Source of the DNA: Opeltia flavorubescens
Lineage: Eukaryota > Ascomycota > Lecanoromycetes > Teloschistales > Teloschistaceae
Length of the DNA: 64,000 bases
Direction of reading: 5' to 3'
Assembly: GCA_000442125.1 (NCBI GenBank)
Contig: KE546973.1
Span: 992,001-1,056,000, forward strand
Shown: one piece after another, positions 9,843 to 21,768 of the stretch
How the letters are laid out: each line of letters begins with the position of its first letter
Position numbering within the stretch: position 1 is the first letter of the stretch
The notes under the pieces: generated by a model
The model's database searches: none
What the model saw: the letters and a program-made list of their open reading frames with translations, nothing else
What the model was told of the DNA's origin: nothing
Translations under genes and position numbers: made by a program

Positions 9843-11845
9843 ATGGCAAAACACGCGGCGAGCCAATCTAGTACGGTAGATTTTGTCATCAATTGCTGCA
9901 TCTGCCAAGATACCCTTTCAAACGTTTATGCAGATGCCAATAGCAACGATGGTCTTCGACAAGATGCGAATCACAATAATGGATCGGTCACCAAGCTATG
10001 GCTTACAGAATGTGCCCATATCACGTGTGGGAAACACCTAGAAGGCGGAGGTTTGCAAGCACATCCCCTGATTCGGTGATGCATGTGCTCACCGTCTCCG
10101 AGGCGTGCCTTTTCATCCCGAAAACCAGCCACCGAAGGCGCCTTGTCCCCTGTGTGTTATAAATAATCGAGACGAGTCTGCTAAGCTATTGTACGGAATC
10201 CGAGGTGTATCGAGAGGGCAATATGATGAAAGTATTCCAAGGGAGTACCTTCAGGTTCCCGCCCCCCAACTCGGCGGTGCAGGCAATGAAGCGCTCCGTG
10301 TATGATGTCTCGTACACATGGATGCCCCAATAACTCACAGAAGTATAGTTTCAATTCGTCTCAATCTTGCGCTTCGCGTCCCAGGTCCACGAACGGCTCC
10401 TTGTCGTAGAGAAAGAATTGAATACCTGGAAAGAGCGCGAGAGCGCCATTATGGCTGGTCTTGCCGCTTCAGAATCACTTGGCCGGTAGGAATGACGATG
10501 CTCCTCGAAATACCATTTACTAAATCTTTGAAGGGCTTTGCAATTAGCCCGCGATCAACTATCTAACTTAGGGGAAGAAACCTCATTCATTGACGATGCT
10601 CTTCGTCATGCCGCTGGTCCAGATACGAATAACACTGTTCCAATGCAGCAGCTATCGTCAACTGTCACAAGCAGTGAAACGCCGCTGGATGATCGAAATC
10701 TGCCCGCAGGGTCCTTGCTCGCTCGTGGAAGTGCCGCTGACCTGCGTATAATTCAAAACGATGTTCTCTCTCGGTCTGATCAGGAATCACCCCCGGCGAA
10801 TCCGCGGAGCTATTACGATGGTTACCGTTCATCGAAGAGAATGCGATTCAGTACGGCCGATGCGACTGTGCCACAAGACTCATACACTGCCCATAGCGAC
10901 ATCATGCAACAGCAGCTTTCTAGTAGAGATATAATGCCACCCCCTCCCAAACGTGTACAAGATGCTACTCCGACGATATCAAGCAGGCCTATTTTATCCT
11001 ATCAACAAAATTATGTCAACCAAAGTCCGAATAAGTCTGGTCATTTCGGTCAGACCATTGATTACTGTTCTATCATAAGACCTACAATGTACCCAAGGAC
11101 GAGTACCGTGTCCGAAAACCTCCCAGGTGACGCCTATGAGAGTGCAAGACAGACTCCCGCGGATTTTTTGAGAGAACAGCAGGTTGATAATAGGAAAATA
11201 TATCACGATGTCGGATTTTCTAGCCTTGGACGTCGTCAACTCGGAGTCTCCCCGAACCGCTTGACGCTTCCATCCAGTACCCCCTCAATAGTTTCTCGTA
11301 CCACTTCTCGTCGAATGGGGATAACAGCTAATGCCCGGACAAGTAAATCAGCGCAACCGAAACTGAGGAGCTCACGCTCACCCCAGAAAATGGCCGACAA
11401 CCATTTACCGGCCAATGGCCACGGGCCATCTGCGAGCCCGTACTTTAGCAACCAGCAACTGTCAGCGACTCACGCTGTACCAAGCCAGTTTATCCACTCT
11501 TTACCTGTCTCGACTGGTGGACAAGCGTTGTTGGACCACCCAGCGGCAAATCCTCCAGTCCTTATGCCAACGACTTCGACAACTTGGAGGCCGCTTTCAT
11601 GGCTCAGTGCACCATTCAAACAAGGTCAGCATCAGGGTCAGACTCGGCCGCGATCGATCACTGAAGAGGTACAGAGTGGATCTGGCGCTTATCGACAACC
11701 TTGCTCCCGCCATGACCTGACAGATCGACGACCATCCCTCAATAGTTTCTCATTCACAAATCAACCACAGCTCGAGAGCTTAGGCAGAAGTGATGGTTCA
11801 AAGTTTGGATTTACCAATCATGGACGCCGTGCAGCTCGTCGGTAA
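9843..11845 (+). CDS. RING-finger protein with coiled coil and Ser-rich tail
   Basis: A RING-type zinc-binding domain suggests a ubiquitin or SUMO ligase. Four exons are inferred with introns about 10049-10102, 10303-10348 and 10483-10531. The RING is read across the first junction: CCICQDTLSNVY, then KLWLTECAHITCGKHLEGGG, then VPFHPENQPPKAPCPLC, giving ligands C, C, C, H, C, H, C, C with a long insertion between the first pair and the core. After it come YGIRGVSRGQYDESIPREYL and, in exon 3, a helical stretch RFQFVSILRFASQVHERLL, VVEKELNTWKERESAIMAGL. The last about 430 residues are Ser/Pro/Arg-rich and disordered (KRMRFSTAD, MPPPPKRVQD, GRRAARR). RING, coiled coil and disordered tail in this order recall the meiotic Zip3/HEI10 class, but that is only an analogy. 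The stop at 11843-11845 overlaps a GTAAGT donor-like string, so a further 3' exon cannot be excluded. Confidence 0.75.
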
Positions 11846-12643
11846 GTCTTATGACTGGAACAACCGGGATTACTGGGTTTGAGAAAATACGGCCGCATCA
11901 TATGAGCTACCAGCCAATCTAATGAATGGAAAACAAGGGTTTCGGACAAAACGATCAGTCTGTTGCTGTTGCAATAGTGCTCATACCGTCGACTTTTGAG
12001 GTGCAGACGATTTGCAGTCTTGGTTACACATCATAAGTATAAGTAGCAGCGAGACGTACGGATACCCTTTCCAGGGTGCTTTACTCCAGATTATTATCAT
12101 CCAATACTCCATGGCTAGCCGCTGAAAAGACGCAAAGTAGCTCCCAGACATTAAGATCAAGCTGACTCATATGAGTAAGAAGGCTCCCGTTTCCACTATA
12201 ATCATGACCATAAAATGATTAGACCTGCGGATTTCGGCTCGGCGGTAATCGGGATGACATATGATTGAGAGATGGTGGAGCTCAAGTATCGAACATGATG
12301 GTACAGCTTACTGCAGTAGAGTCTCCGAGAGACAGAGTTACATGAGTTTACAAGAAAAAAGGCAGTTGAAAGGGGGTGCGTTAGACAGATTTCCAATTAG
12401 CCTTCGCTGCCACTGGAAGGAATGATGTAAATGGCACCCGGGCGTTACTATGGATCAGCATTAATTGAGCCGATAATGATACACGTATGAGATGATCAGA
12501 GTGCTCGTGTATTGCCTTTGCTGGACAATGAACGCAACTATTTACTGCATTGTCTACAATTTGGTCTGGCACAATCCCGCCAAACTAATGCTCCGCCTTT
12601 AGCACGAAGCGTTCACGCCCCTGGTCCAAAATTCCCCATACGC
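11846..12643. other. Convergent intergenic region
   Basis: About 800 bases lie between the RING gene and the leftward DUF1761-like gene. Short frames such as one near 12512 are antisense or chance. Nothing recognisable is seen. Confidence 0.45.
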
Positions 12644-13381
12644 TTAATCGAATGGGTTGTTGCGAGTGCCCCAGTAGGTCAAAACCAAGCTGAGGCCGAC
12701 GGTTTCAAATACACGGGCCAAGGCCCCAACTGCCACAGTATCGAGAGGGCGCTTCTCAGTGAAGACTTGCGAGATAAACTGAGATATGGGTTAGCAATGT
12801 TGACTGGCGAAGAATAAAATAGGAAGAATCCTTGGAGACTTACGCTTGGAGCAGAGCTAGCGAAAAAGATCAAGCTACCGAGGTACGCAGCGCCCTTGTA
12901 GCTGAGGGTTCCGGTAGCATTGATCAAAGCTCCAACGCCGTAAGACTGGACGGCGCTCCCGAAAAGGGAAGATCCCCAAGCTGCGGCAGCGCTGGCAGCT
13001 TCCTTGGACTTTAGGAATTCCTCCTTCGAGTTGGCGGCTTGGGCGCGATGATAGGTGTCACCGAAGACAGGACCGAGGATGGCGAGGGACACTGTGTGGC
13101 TAAAAACCGTACCGAGGGCGATAGCGCTGGGCTTTACCGGTGGAAGATCTAAAATGGAAAAGGCAGGTCAGCAACAGTGCCAAGGAACCCTTCCTCGACG
13201 GTGAGCTCGGAACAGTAATGTCGCGAATGTAGGATAGCATAGACATAAGGATTCTCATCAACTTCGTATAAGGAGACTAAAGATCCGATGATCCAGCATG
13301 ATTTTGGACTAATGTCGTCACAAGGTCTCTAAGGAGGGGAGTAGCAGAGCCATAGAAATACTTACAGTGGAGAGTAGCCAT
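12644..13381 (-). CDS. Small four-helix membrane protein (DUF1761-like)
   Basis: Three exons joined by GT-AG introns produce a membrane protein of about 150 residues. Exon 1 (13381 downwards) encodes MATLHY. Exon 2 gives LPPVKPSAIALGTVFSHTVS, LAILGPVFGDTYHRAQAANS, ASAAAAWGSSLFGSAVQSYG, VGALINATGTLSYKGAAYLG and SLIFFASSAPS. Exon 3 gives FISQVFTEKRPLDTVAVGAL, ARVFETVGLSLVLTYWGTRN and NPFD before the stop. Donors are GTAAGT at both introns. Four hydrophobic segments with small-residue helices and the short acidic end resemble fungal DUF1761-type proteins; the function is unknown. A perfect CRE-like site lies 223 bases upstream of its start. The exon join is well supported by phase and by continuous hydrophobic pattern. 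Confidence 0.82.
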
Positions 13382-13814
13382 TGGTAGGATGAGCTGATTG
13401 ATGTATGAAGTTGAGTATCTGGGAATCTGACTGATTGAGCTTTGATTAGAGATGGAGTTAGAAATTTCCGAAGGATGTTTACAATGGATTGCGAAGGAGA
13501 GAGAAAGCAAGGCAGACGGAGCGACCGTTTTCCACTAGGACGCTAAGCCAATAATGGGTAGGTGGCAAAGCGGGCAGGTGACTGGGCCAAATATGGTCAT
13601 GGCTGACGTCAATTCATCAAATGCTACATCAACGTCCATGATATGTGAATTCATTGGTAAACATTCAGGATTGAATCCGACTCTGATCCTTTTGACAGTC
13701 ATGCCCACATGTAATACACCTATAGGCCGAACGACCTATATGTCAACCTCTCGCCGGACGCCGTCCCATACGCTATGCCCCTGCTTGAAGATGCTAATTA
13801 GTATGAGATGATCC
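13382..13814. promoter_or_regulatory. Region between sepH 3' end and DUF1761-like start
   Basis: These 433 bases lie between two leftward genes and should hold the sepH terminator and the promoter of the DUF1761-like gene. The only clear motif is the CRE-like palindrome at 13604-13611. Confidence 0.4.
13604..13611. promoter_or_regulatory. CRE-like palindrome TGACGTCA
   Basis: A perfect TGACGTCA, the consensus for CREB/ATF-type bZIP factors (AtfA/Atf1 in fungi), sits upstream of the DUF1761-like gene. An 8-bp palindrome occurs by chance about once per 65 kb, but the promoter position makes a regulatory role plausible. Confidence 0.45.
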
Positions 13815-16800
13815 TCACTTAGTATCGCCGCTGACCCGACGCTGCCGTCTGGAGTTCGGCGCAACTGTCTGTATGCAACCCTGCCCGAAGTTGTTCGGCA
13901 AGATATTTTCCTCTTTTTTTGGTGAAGTAAGGAGAGACTGCCGTGATGGCCGATTCGAAGTTGTCCGGGGTAATCGACTCTTCACCAAATTGCCAGAGCC
14001 ATTGATTATTGGTATTGCATTGCCGCCATTTCCATCTCGGCTAGTAGGCCTGAAAGGAATAGGACCTCCGATGGCGTTACGCTGCCGCAGCTCCCGATCC
14101 ATTAGGTAAGCCAGAGATTGTGAGGAACGTGTGCTGGTTGGAGTAGGAGGCATCGACTGGCTGCTCAGTAGACTCGGCGGAGTCGTCGAGGAACTTGATC
14201 GTCGACCTGTTCTCCGCTTACTGGCGCTCATTCCAAATCTGTCACTTGATTCGCATGCTTTGATCAGCTCGCCAGCAAGGTTTCGAACCAACACAGCCCC
14301 GTCTACTTCCGCAAGCCGCTCAATTGCGTCCATCAGACCGTATCTTCGGATTATAGTCCCTTGGTCGTCGCTTGCATCACAGATACTTCGGACGATACGG
14401 AGCAAGTTCAGTCGGACGACAGCTTTGTTCGAACTAAGCTTTTGCAAGATGCGCGAAAACAGGTCTGGATGTGCCAAGCTTAATGCCACAGGTGGGCTAA
14501 GGCGAAGCAGCTTCTGAAGAGGCTCTAGGAGATTTTCGAACGAGTTCGCTTTGGAGGTAGTAAAGCATTTGAGGATACCTTGGGTGAAGGACCCGTCTAA
14601 CAGTGCGTCTTCTACCCGGGCGGTCTCTTCTTGGAGCCTGCAAATGCGTGAGTGTCGATTTTACTATTCAGTCAGATCACTCACCAAATAAATATCGCGT
14701 CCAAAGCGGTCACCTGCCAATAAGGATCTGCAAGCAGGGAGATATAGAATGGGAGGCCTTTGTTCCGCCATAATTCGCGTCGCCCAACTTTTCCAGAATG
14801 CGCCATGTCACAGAGGATTGGATAGGCGAACTCTTTCAGCGGTCTTTCTGTCTTGATAATGCGCTGGAGGACCGGGATGATGCCGTTCAGAGCCGCATCC
14901 TCCTGTCTGGATTTGTTCAGACGGCAAAGGTTGTATATGGTGTTGAGGACTTGATTAGATATTTCTCGGAAATGAGACTCGAAGAAGTTACTACGAAGTA
15001 GCTCCGTCAACACGTCAATCGCGTTTGAATTTTGCAATGAGTCAAGAGTAGTTGATAACATCGAGAGATTCTTAACAAATTTGAGCATCGTGATTTGGTG
15101 ATTGGGTGACATCCGCTTGAGCTCCTTCAAAACACCTGCGGGAGTGTCAGTGTGAGTTCCCTGTAGGATACATTCGCTGCTTGCGGCTTACGATGCAAAA
15201 CCGTACGATCAGAGACAATCTCTTTAACGTGATTTTCTGCCTGAGAGAATAGGAGGAAGATGTTGGCTATCCGCCCCTCGCAAAGCTCCGCCAGTTCGCC
15301 ATCTTCCCCGAGAACCTTACTCAACACAAGCGAAAGAGGATCCAACACCGAGTTGCGTGACAAAATGCGGCAGAAGTCATTCTTGGGCGTTGGGCCCTGC
15401 AACTCGAACACGCTCCAGACACCATTCACACCTATAAGTACAAGATCACGTTCCTCCTCGTAGTCTTCTTCGAGAAATTCCACGAGGACCTTGAGACCTC
15501 CAGCACTGACAAACATTTGTAGTGTCAAAGTCGAGGTTTGAAACATCTGGCGTACGAACGCTGCTGCCTCCAGTCTTATCTCGCTGGAGTAACGTTTTGA
15601 AGCGAACTGGGTGATTATAGGGATCCCGCCAACGAAGCACAGATTCTCCTGAATTTCGACCTCGCCGAAGATGATAGCATTGACTGTTCGGAGGAGGTTG
15701 AAGATAATATCTCGGTGGCGACAAGTCTCCAAAATTTCCAGGATGGGCAACATGCCATGAGCGCTGATGATGACATTCTTGGTTTCTGGCAAGTCACAGA
15801 GTACCTCGAGCAGCTGTTCCGATAGCTCCGCAAGCGTGTCGTCTGCTTGGGAAACTTTCAGAGAACCCACCAAACCCTCAACCTGAGTACACAAACGGGC
15901 ATACTTATCACGTGCAACGTTTGCGTCGAGGTCCATTTCATCGAAACCTTCCTCTAACTGCGCGAAGGGATCATCATCATCATCCTCGTCCCCTAGCCAA
16001 GAATTATTCGAAAGTTTCGAGTTCAGCATGAGAGTCCCGGAGTCGGACCCTTTGTCAGTCCCTGGCTTCTCAACAGAGTCGTTGGGCTTCCCTAAGATGT
16101 CGGAAAAGTCTTCATCATCCTCATCTTCTGCGTACCTTTGGATCTCCACCGACGAACGCGTTCGTCGCATAAGCGGTTGCTTAGAAAGGGTTGGTTGGCG
16201 CCGTAGACTACCACCTGGTTTAGCTGAGAGAAGAGATCCATGCATATCAGAGGGCTCGAACAGTCGAGGAGAAAAGACATCATTTCTCTAGCTACCGGTA
16301 AGCTTAAATTTTGGCCGAAAGAGGAGGGCGGAATACCTGCTGCGCCGATAGATGATGATCTATTACAGAGCGTTCCTTAGAATTGGACAAACTATTGCCG
16401 GCGCCAAACCCTTTTCTACTAGAATGGAGAGGGGGTACAGCTGCGGTCTTTTGGGGGCCTTTCAATTTGCTGGAAGGCTTGATCACCTGTGTCCGTGGAC
16501 GACTGGAGACAGGTGAGCGTTTCTGTTGCTTTGACTTCGACGTGGACAAATCCTTGGTCAGCTCGCTCAAAGCTCGCTGTGGTTGGTACGGCCTGATCGT
16601 CTCCAAAGGGTCCAAATGAGTCAGCTGCAACGGGCTCTTAACGGTCAGATCGCCTTCAAAGTTCTCGTCCCAATTCGCTTCTTCTGTCACCGTTTCAAAG
16701 GACGCGTACGCCTTCAGCTTCTCGGCTGAAAGGAGGCCCCCGAAATTATCATGTGGTCTCAAATGTGGAAGCTGAAGAGCATTTGGGGATATTGCAGAGG

Positions 16801-18294
16801 CAAAGTCATCATCCCAGTTGTCGTCCACTTGGCTCTCTTGGGATCTGAAATCCTTTGTTGTAAGTCGTGGCTTCGCGGTGCTAAGTGGACCTTTGGCTAG
16901 TGTCGCAAAAGCACCTGATGCTTCACGCTTTCCGGGACCAGGGCTAGAGGAGGCAGGGCGAGTAGCTTTGCGCAGCGATCCTGCATCCGGAGACTTGAGC
17001 GCCTCATTCCATTGTTGCACACTCTTGACTGCTTCCTCATATTCAGTGGGTTTCTTTGGCACGACTGAATCGGACCTCCGCGCATTAACAATCCAAGGAT
17101 GCTTAAGAAGTTTTCGCGCGGACACCCGGAGATTTGGATCTTTTTGGAAACATTGCATCAAGAAGTCACGAACAACCTAAATGACATCAACCGTGAAGCC
17201 TCAACAGACATCTTCATATACGTACTGGTGATGCTCCTTCCGGTAAGGGAGGATGATCGTCGTTGACGATGCGAAACAATGCATGCATTGGCTGCAATTT
17301 ATGATACGGAGGTTTTCCATCCAGGAGTTCGATGACAGTGCAGCCTAGGCTCCATATATCCGATGCCGTTGTTGCTCCAGAGAGTTCGATGACTTCAGGA
17401 GCCATCCAATACGGTGTGCCGACCACACTCGACTCATGTAAGGTTGTCGTTCGAGTAGCGACTCCGAAGTCTGCCAACTTGACCAGACCTTGTTTGGTGG
17501 TTAAAATGTTGGCACCTTTGATATCGCGATGTATGACGCCTTGTTCATGAAGATATAGAAGTCCATGCAAAACCTGTGACATGTACAATCCAACGAGATT
17601 CTCAGGAAACTTGCCGAAGTTCTTCGAGATTGAGTGCAAGGAGCCGTTCTCGCAGTACCTAACATTACGTCAAATCATCTGCAATGTTTGCAGAAGCAAG
17701 GGAGCAAAACTACTCAAGAATGATGTTGAGCGATTCCGTTGACTTGACGAAGCCGTGATATTTGACGATGTTTGGGTGCTAGAGGATATTAGGACATGTT
17801 GGGTGGTGGATTATTTGGCGCACTTGCGTCAAGGTTTTTGAGCAGATCGATCTCCAACTAGATTTCAGTAGTTTAGCAGCATAATGGAACACATTGACGA
17901 CGAGAGTCCCTGTACCGTAATGACCCGTAGTTCGCTTTTAGGGAGATCTGCAAGCTTGACCTGTTTTACAGCTACCGTCTCTCCGGTCCCCATATTCAAA
18001 GCTCGAAAGACCGAGCCAAAAGCTCCCTTCCCGAGGCAGTCCCCAAGTTGCTAGCTTTCATCAGAGCCACATCGTCTGACCGGGAGCCGCAGGGCGAAAA
18101 CAAACATAGTCCTTGAGTCCCGCAACATCCTGGCCAGACTTGAGCTGCTCAGTATCTTTATTGTCCCTCTGTGCCACACTTATATGGTCGGACTCGTATT
18201 GGCTTTCCTTCTGCGATGATCTGATTGGTGTCCGCGTGCCATTGCCTCGGTGAACCTCCGGCCCAGTTTCCAGATGCTGAGATCCCCTTGTCAT
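13815..18294 (-). CDS. sepH: Septation initiation network protein kinase SepH (Cdc7/Cdc15-type)
   Basis: This is a Ste20/MAP4K-like Ser/Thr kinase of the septation initiation network, acting at spindle pole bodies to trigger septum formation (A. nidulans SepH, S. pombe Cdc7). About 1,300 residues. The N-terminus [11 protein letters not shown] leads to the kinase domain: [105 protein letters not shown] and LLKHPWI. A disordered linker follows ([35 protein letters not shown]). The C-terminal half is helical and armadillo-like ([57 protein letters not shown]), ending in a Ser/Arg-rich tail. Several short introns are needed, among them one before LGDCLGKG (GTTTGT donor), one at about 16270-16348, one near 15130-15185 and one near 14640-14685. 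Kinase catalytic residues (VAVK Lys, HRD, DFG, APE) are all present. Confidence 0.93.
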
Positions 18295-18754
18295 GATTTC
18301 GTACTGATCGACGAGAGCGATTGCGGTGGTGCAGTCATATCAATGGCACATTCAATGAACGAGGGCATAAAAGAAATATATCTTTGAGGCGCCATAGGCA
18401 ACACGGATCCTGTGTCCAATTTTTCTAGAAAGCAAAGCTCCTGGGCTCAATGCATATGCTGGTACATTAGCCTCACCAAGGCCGGATTTGCAATTTTCAC
18501 TGGTTCATCATAATTAGTTTAGTTCAGCGTAGGCTGGTATCGTGTGTCACACCACAATCTAACGCCTTAGCGCGCGAGGCGCATGCCATCGTTCTTACGA
18601 GAGGCGCCACGGGCGCCTCCTAAATTGGTTTACTAAATTGCAACTTTTGAAGAGAACCTGTCTTGGCAACGTATGCCTCGAGTGATCAATGATGAAACTG
18701 TGGATATGCAACTATAGCTAGGCTTTTTACCTCATAAACCTCAGAAAAACTCAG
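18295..18754. promoter_or_regulatory. sepH upstream / FOL3-like downstream region
   Basis: These 460 bases lie between two leftward genes. They contain a perfect GC-rich hairpin at 18601-18619. Nothing else is recognisable. Confidence 0.4.
18601..18619. other. GC-rich perfect hairpin GAGGCGCC-ACG-GGCGCCTC
   Basis: An 8-bp perfect inverted repeat with a 3-base loop, about 135 bases beyond the FOL3-like stop codon and about 310 bases upstream of sepH. GCGCGAGGCGC-type strings just upstream (18569-18582) add more GC-rich symmetry. It could be a 3' UTR structure or a binding-site palindrome; function unknown. Confidence 0.4.
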
Positions 18755-20020
18755 TCACGGCTTTGCGCACGGCCTCTGAACTCTAGTATCCCGAAGTAGA
18801 CGTAAAACGTCTGATACCAGATACAGACTCCCGCAGATTACGATTGGGTTCGCAGCCGCTATCCTGTCCGCGAACCGCAACCCGCTGAGGACATTCCGTC
18901 CTGCATTATGGAGTGAGCCTGATATCCCAAGACTTCGGGCCACTTCTAGGATGGTGCCAGGATTAATAGGCGAAACCCATGGCATCCCATCCACCTCACT
19001 AAACCCAACCGCCACTACATTATCTTCATGGTGGAAGAGAGGGAGCAATAATTCCCGCGAATTCTTCCCTTCGGACACTGCGATGACCCAGGTAACGGGA
19101 TATGACTTTTTCCGTATTCTATTATTGACGAATGATCCTAAGACCTCGGCCGATTGCGCATTGTGAGCACCATCAAGCAGAGCTGGATCTCTACGACCGG
19201 TCAGTGCCCCTATATCCAAGCTCTGTAATCGCCCAGGCCAGAAGGCTTTTCTTGCCCCGTGAAGAAGTGCCGGCAAATAAGACATTAGCCCTTTCTGTTG
19301 TAAAACAATTCTTGAGGTCGAATAGGCCAAACTCAAGTTTGTCCGTTGGTGATGCTCGTGATTCTTTTCGAAGAAAATCGGTTGGAGTGCTTTGACGTCT
19401 TCGCTAACGTGACTTGGAACGAGGATAAGAGGGCCTGCACCATTGTCCTGAGCAGACTCTTCCAGCACTTTGAGCACAGTGGGCGAATTAGTGGCATCTA
19501 TGACACAGGGAGCGCCATGCTTCATGATTCCAGCTTTCTGGATGGCAATCTCCTCTGAGGTGTTCCCAAGCAATGCCTGGTGGTCTTTACCGATTTTTGT
19601 GATTACAGTGACGATGGGATATTTGATAACATTAGTGGCGTCGTGTCGACCGCCTAATCCTACCTCGATGACTCCCACGTCTACTTTCTCTTGGGCGAAA
19701 AGCTCGAAAGCTGTGGCAGTCAAAAGCTCGAATTCAGAGGCTCCGATGCTTCCGGCCAGATCACGGTTTTTGATGGCTTCCTCGGCTTTCTGGAACTTGA
19801 TTTCGTCTACAGTTTGTTCGTCAATAGTTATGCAATCCCACCGATCTATCAGGTGCGGTGAAGTGAAGCGCCCGGTTTTGATGTTGGCAGCATGTAACAT
19901 AGCTGAGACATAGGCACAAACCGATCCTTTGCCGTTGGTACCGGCGACATGGACGGCTCTCCATGGTAACGCAGTATGTTGAAGAAGCTGGCTGATTCGA
20001 GTGAGGCCTAGATGTAACAT
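18755..20020 (-). CDS. FOL3: Dihydrofolate synthase (folylpolyglutamate synthase family)
   Basis: The enzyme adds glutamate to dihydropteroate to make dihydrofolate in the folate pathway; the family also contains Met7-type folylpolyglutamate synthases. A single exon of 421 residues starts MLHLGLTRISQLLQH, the usual short N-terminus of fungal dihydrofolate synthases. Visible motifs are the P-loop VHVAGTNGKGSVCAYV, RFTSPHLIDRWDCI, VGVIEVGLGGRHDATNV, the KIGKDHQALLGNT loop, the ALLDGAHNAQS motif of the second domain, and VICGSLYLVSDVLRLL near the end. The length fits Fol3 better than the longer Met7 enzymes. No intron is needed. Confidence 0.9.
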   Translation of the reverse strand: MLHLGLTRISQLLQHTALPWRAVHVAGTNGKGSVCAYVSAMLHAANIKTGRFTSPHLIDRWDCITIDEQTVDEIKFQKAEEAIKNRDLAGSIGASEFELLTATAFELFAQEKVDVGVIEVGLGGRHDATNVIKYPIVTVITKIGKDHQALLGNTSEEIAIQKAGIMKHGAPCVIDATNSPTVLKVLEESAQDNGAGPLILVPSHVSEDVKALQPIFFEKNHEHHQRTNLSLAYSTSRIVLQQKGLMSYLPALLHGARKAFWPGRLQSLDIGALTGRRDPALLDGAHNAQSAEVLGSFVNNRIRKKSYPVTWVIAVSEGKNSRELLLPLFHHEDNVVAVGFSEVDGMPWVSPINPGTILEVARSLGISGSLHNAGRNVLSGLRFADRIAAANPIVICGSLYLVSDVLRLLRDTRVQRPCAKP

Positions 20021-20399
20021 ATTCCCGCAAGGAGCAAACTTGATTCATTGCGTCGAAATGCATGTATCCCACTGAAATGATTCCATTGCTTTCGAACTCG
20101 AGAGCGAAGAAGATGCTTGTAGTGAGGGCGAAGTAGATAGCATGATGAAACAAGCACGTGATACGGGATCTAGCCACCTGTGCCACCATAGTCTCCAGCC
20201 TTAAGGGAGCCGCCCTTGACGCTTTCTAAGTCCCGATTCTCCTTCTTCGAGCTTTGCCTACTCCCTGCCTCCTTGACACGCCTTGACGCTTTGCGCTGTA
20301 CTGGCTTATTGGCCACCTTCAAGTTAACTTCACAACCTTAATAATCCTGCACTGCTTGAGGCCTACGCCTGCAACTTTCGGACACTTCTGTTCGCAAGA
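20021..20399. promoter_or_regulatory. Divergent promoter region FOL3-like / gene at 20400
   Basis: These 379 bases between divergent starts are presumably two promoters back to back. The stretch from about 20215 is pyrimidine-rich with repeated CTTGACGC/CTTGACAC words (20216, 20272, 20281). Confidence 0.4.
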
Positions 20400-21768
20400 A
20401 TGGGTCTACCGTGAGTTTCCAAGACGCGTCCACCCCGTTCTCGGATCGTGATCCAAACTAATCCCATCGGGATCCAGCATGTTTCGTGAGCCAGAACCCG
20501 CAGAGGAGGAAGTTATGCGGAAGTGCGATCTAAATGCTCCTGCGCGCTCTTCCATCCGGCGCCAACGCAGTGTCCGGTATCCAGCGCGCAACCGTCGCGA
20601 CCACACATCATCCTCCCGTTCGCGATCGCAGCGTCATTATGAAAGACTGCTTCTAGAAATCAGGGACCGGGAGAGAGCGCAGGCACTTACTGCCGAACAC
20701 TATGCAGAGCGCGCCTTGAACATCGAAAGCTCTGCTGATTGGGCACATGCTGAAGCCAGCCGCCGACGACGACTCGAAAGTGGGCGTGCGACCCTGCGCG
20801 ATGCTCTCAGTTATGAGCATCCACTTCAGTCGATGAGCATGCAGAATTCGTACGCTCTGAGTATGATGCGCCCTCCAGTAATATCAACAGACTCGTCAAC
20901 AAATCCTTTCCGATGGTCACTGCGAAGACCAGTCAACAGGGGAAACGAGCATGATATACCAAGCTATCAGCCACGTGTTGGAGGAAGCCCTCCTGCATAT
21001 ATCCCCTCGCCGCCACACACCTCCAGTGATCGCTCGGATCCATCATCGCCGGACGCCATTCGATCCGCAAGCGCGGATATCTCGCTGACCCCACGTTTTG
21101 CTCCTGCTCAGGCTCTACTTAACGTCAGCTCAGTCGCAGAGCAGGCGCAGCTCCCTCGGCGTTCGTCGACTCATACAGATGTCACAAGCGACGGCTCAAC
21201 GATGAATGAACTCCGTCATTTGCGTCGAACGAGTCGCAGCCGTGCTGTTCGCCGCTTATCTCGAGAAATGCGTCGAGAAGATTCCATGCAGAATGTCATT
21301 GATGGCCTGGGAGATCGTTGGCGAAGCGTCAGTCCGGACGAAGATTCCTGGGATACGCTGCTTTCCACTATGCCTCTGGATGAACGCTTGCCGAGCTCGA
21401 CATCATCCTCCTTTCGCTCAAGCGCGGACTTAGCCCGTTACGAGACTCTTACTAATGCCAATGAATCTGTAGCTGACGTAGTGGGGTCACATCCAACACA
21501 TTGTGAAAACACCGACTCAGAATTGTCTGTTACCACCGATGACGACATCGAGCTCGTTCGGAGATTGGCTCGTAGAGACGGCTCACACATTGCCGAAGAC
21601 TACGATGATGACGTCTCGGCTACTCGTCAAGGTCTTCGCACACTTCAGAATGGATCTTCATCCCAGCTCTTTCGGCGCGCGGGGGTTGAAGCGAGACGTG
21701 GAGGTAGCAGAGCGCTGCTCCCTGGTCGCGTGAGAAACGCAGGCCGTTCTAGTTGGGAAAGACTCTGA
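20400..21768 (+). CDS. Unknown Ser/Arg-rich fungal protein with conserved LGDR...WDTLL box
   Basis: A tiny first exon (20400-20410, MGLP) is spliced with a GTGAGT donor to the main exon at 20478, giving about 434 residues. The join MGLPMFREPEPAEEE keeps frame. The protein is rich in Arg and Ser, mostly disordered, with an N-terminal basic helix (RHYERLLLEIRDRERAQALT, DWAHAEASRRRRLESGRATL). A likely conserved core is near residues 275-330: NVIDGLGDRWRSVSPDEDSW, DTLLSTMPLDERLPSSTSSS, FRSS. Acidic patches (VTTDDDIELV, EDYDDDVSAT) follow. I have a memory of similar boxes in ascomycete hypothetical proteins but know no function. No transmembrane segment, signal peptide or enzyme motif is seen. Confidence 0.78.
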
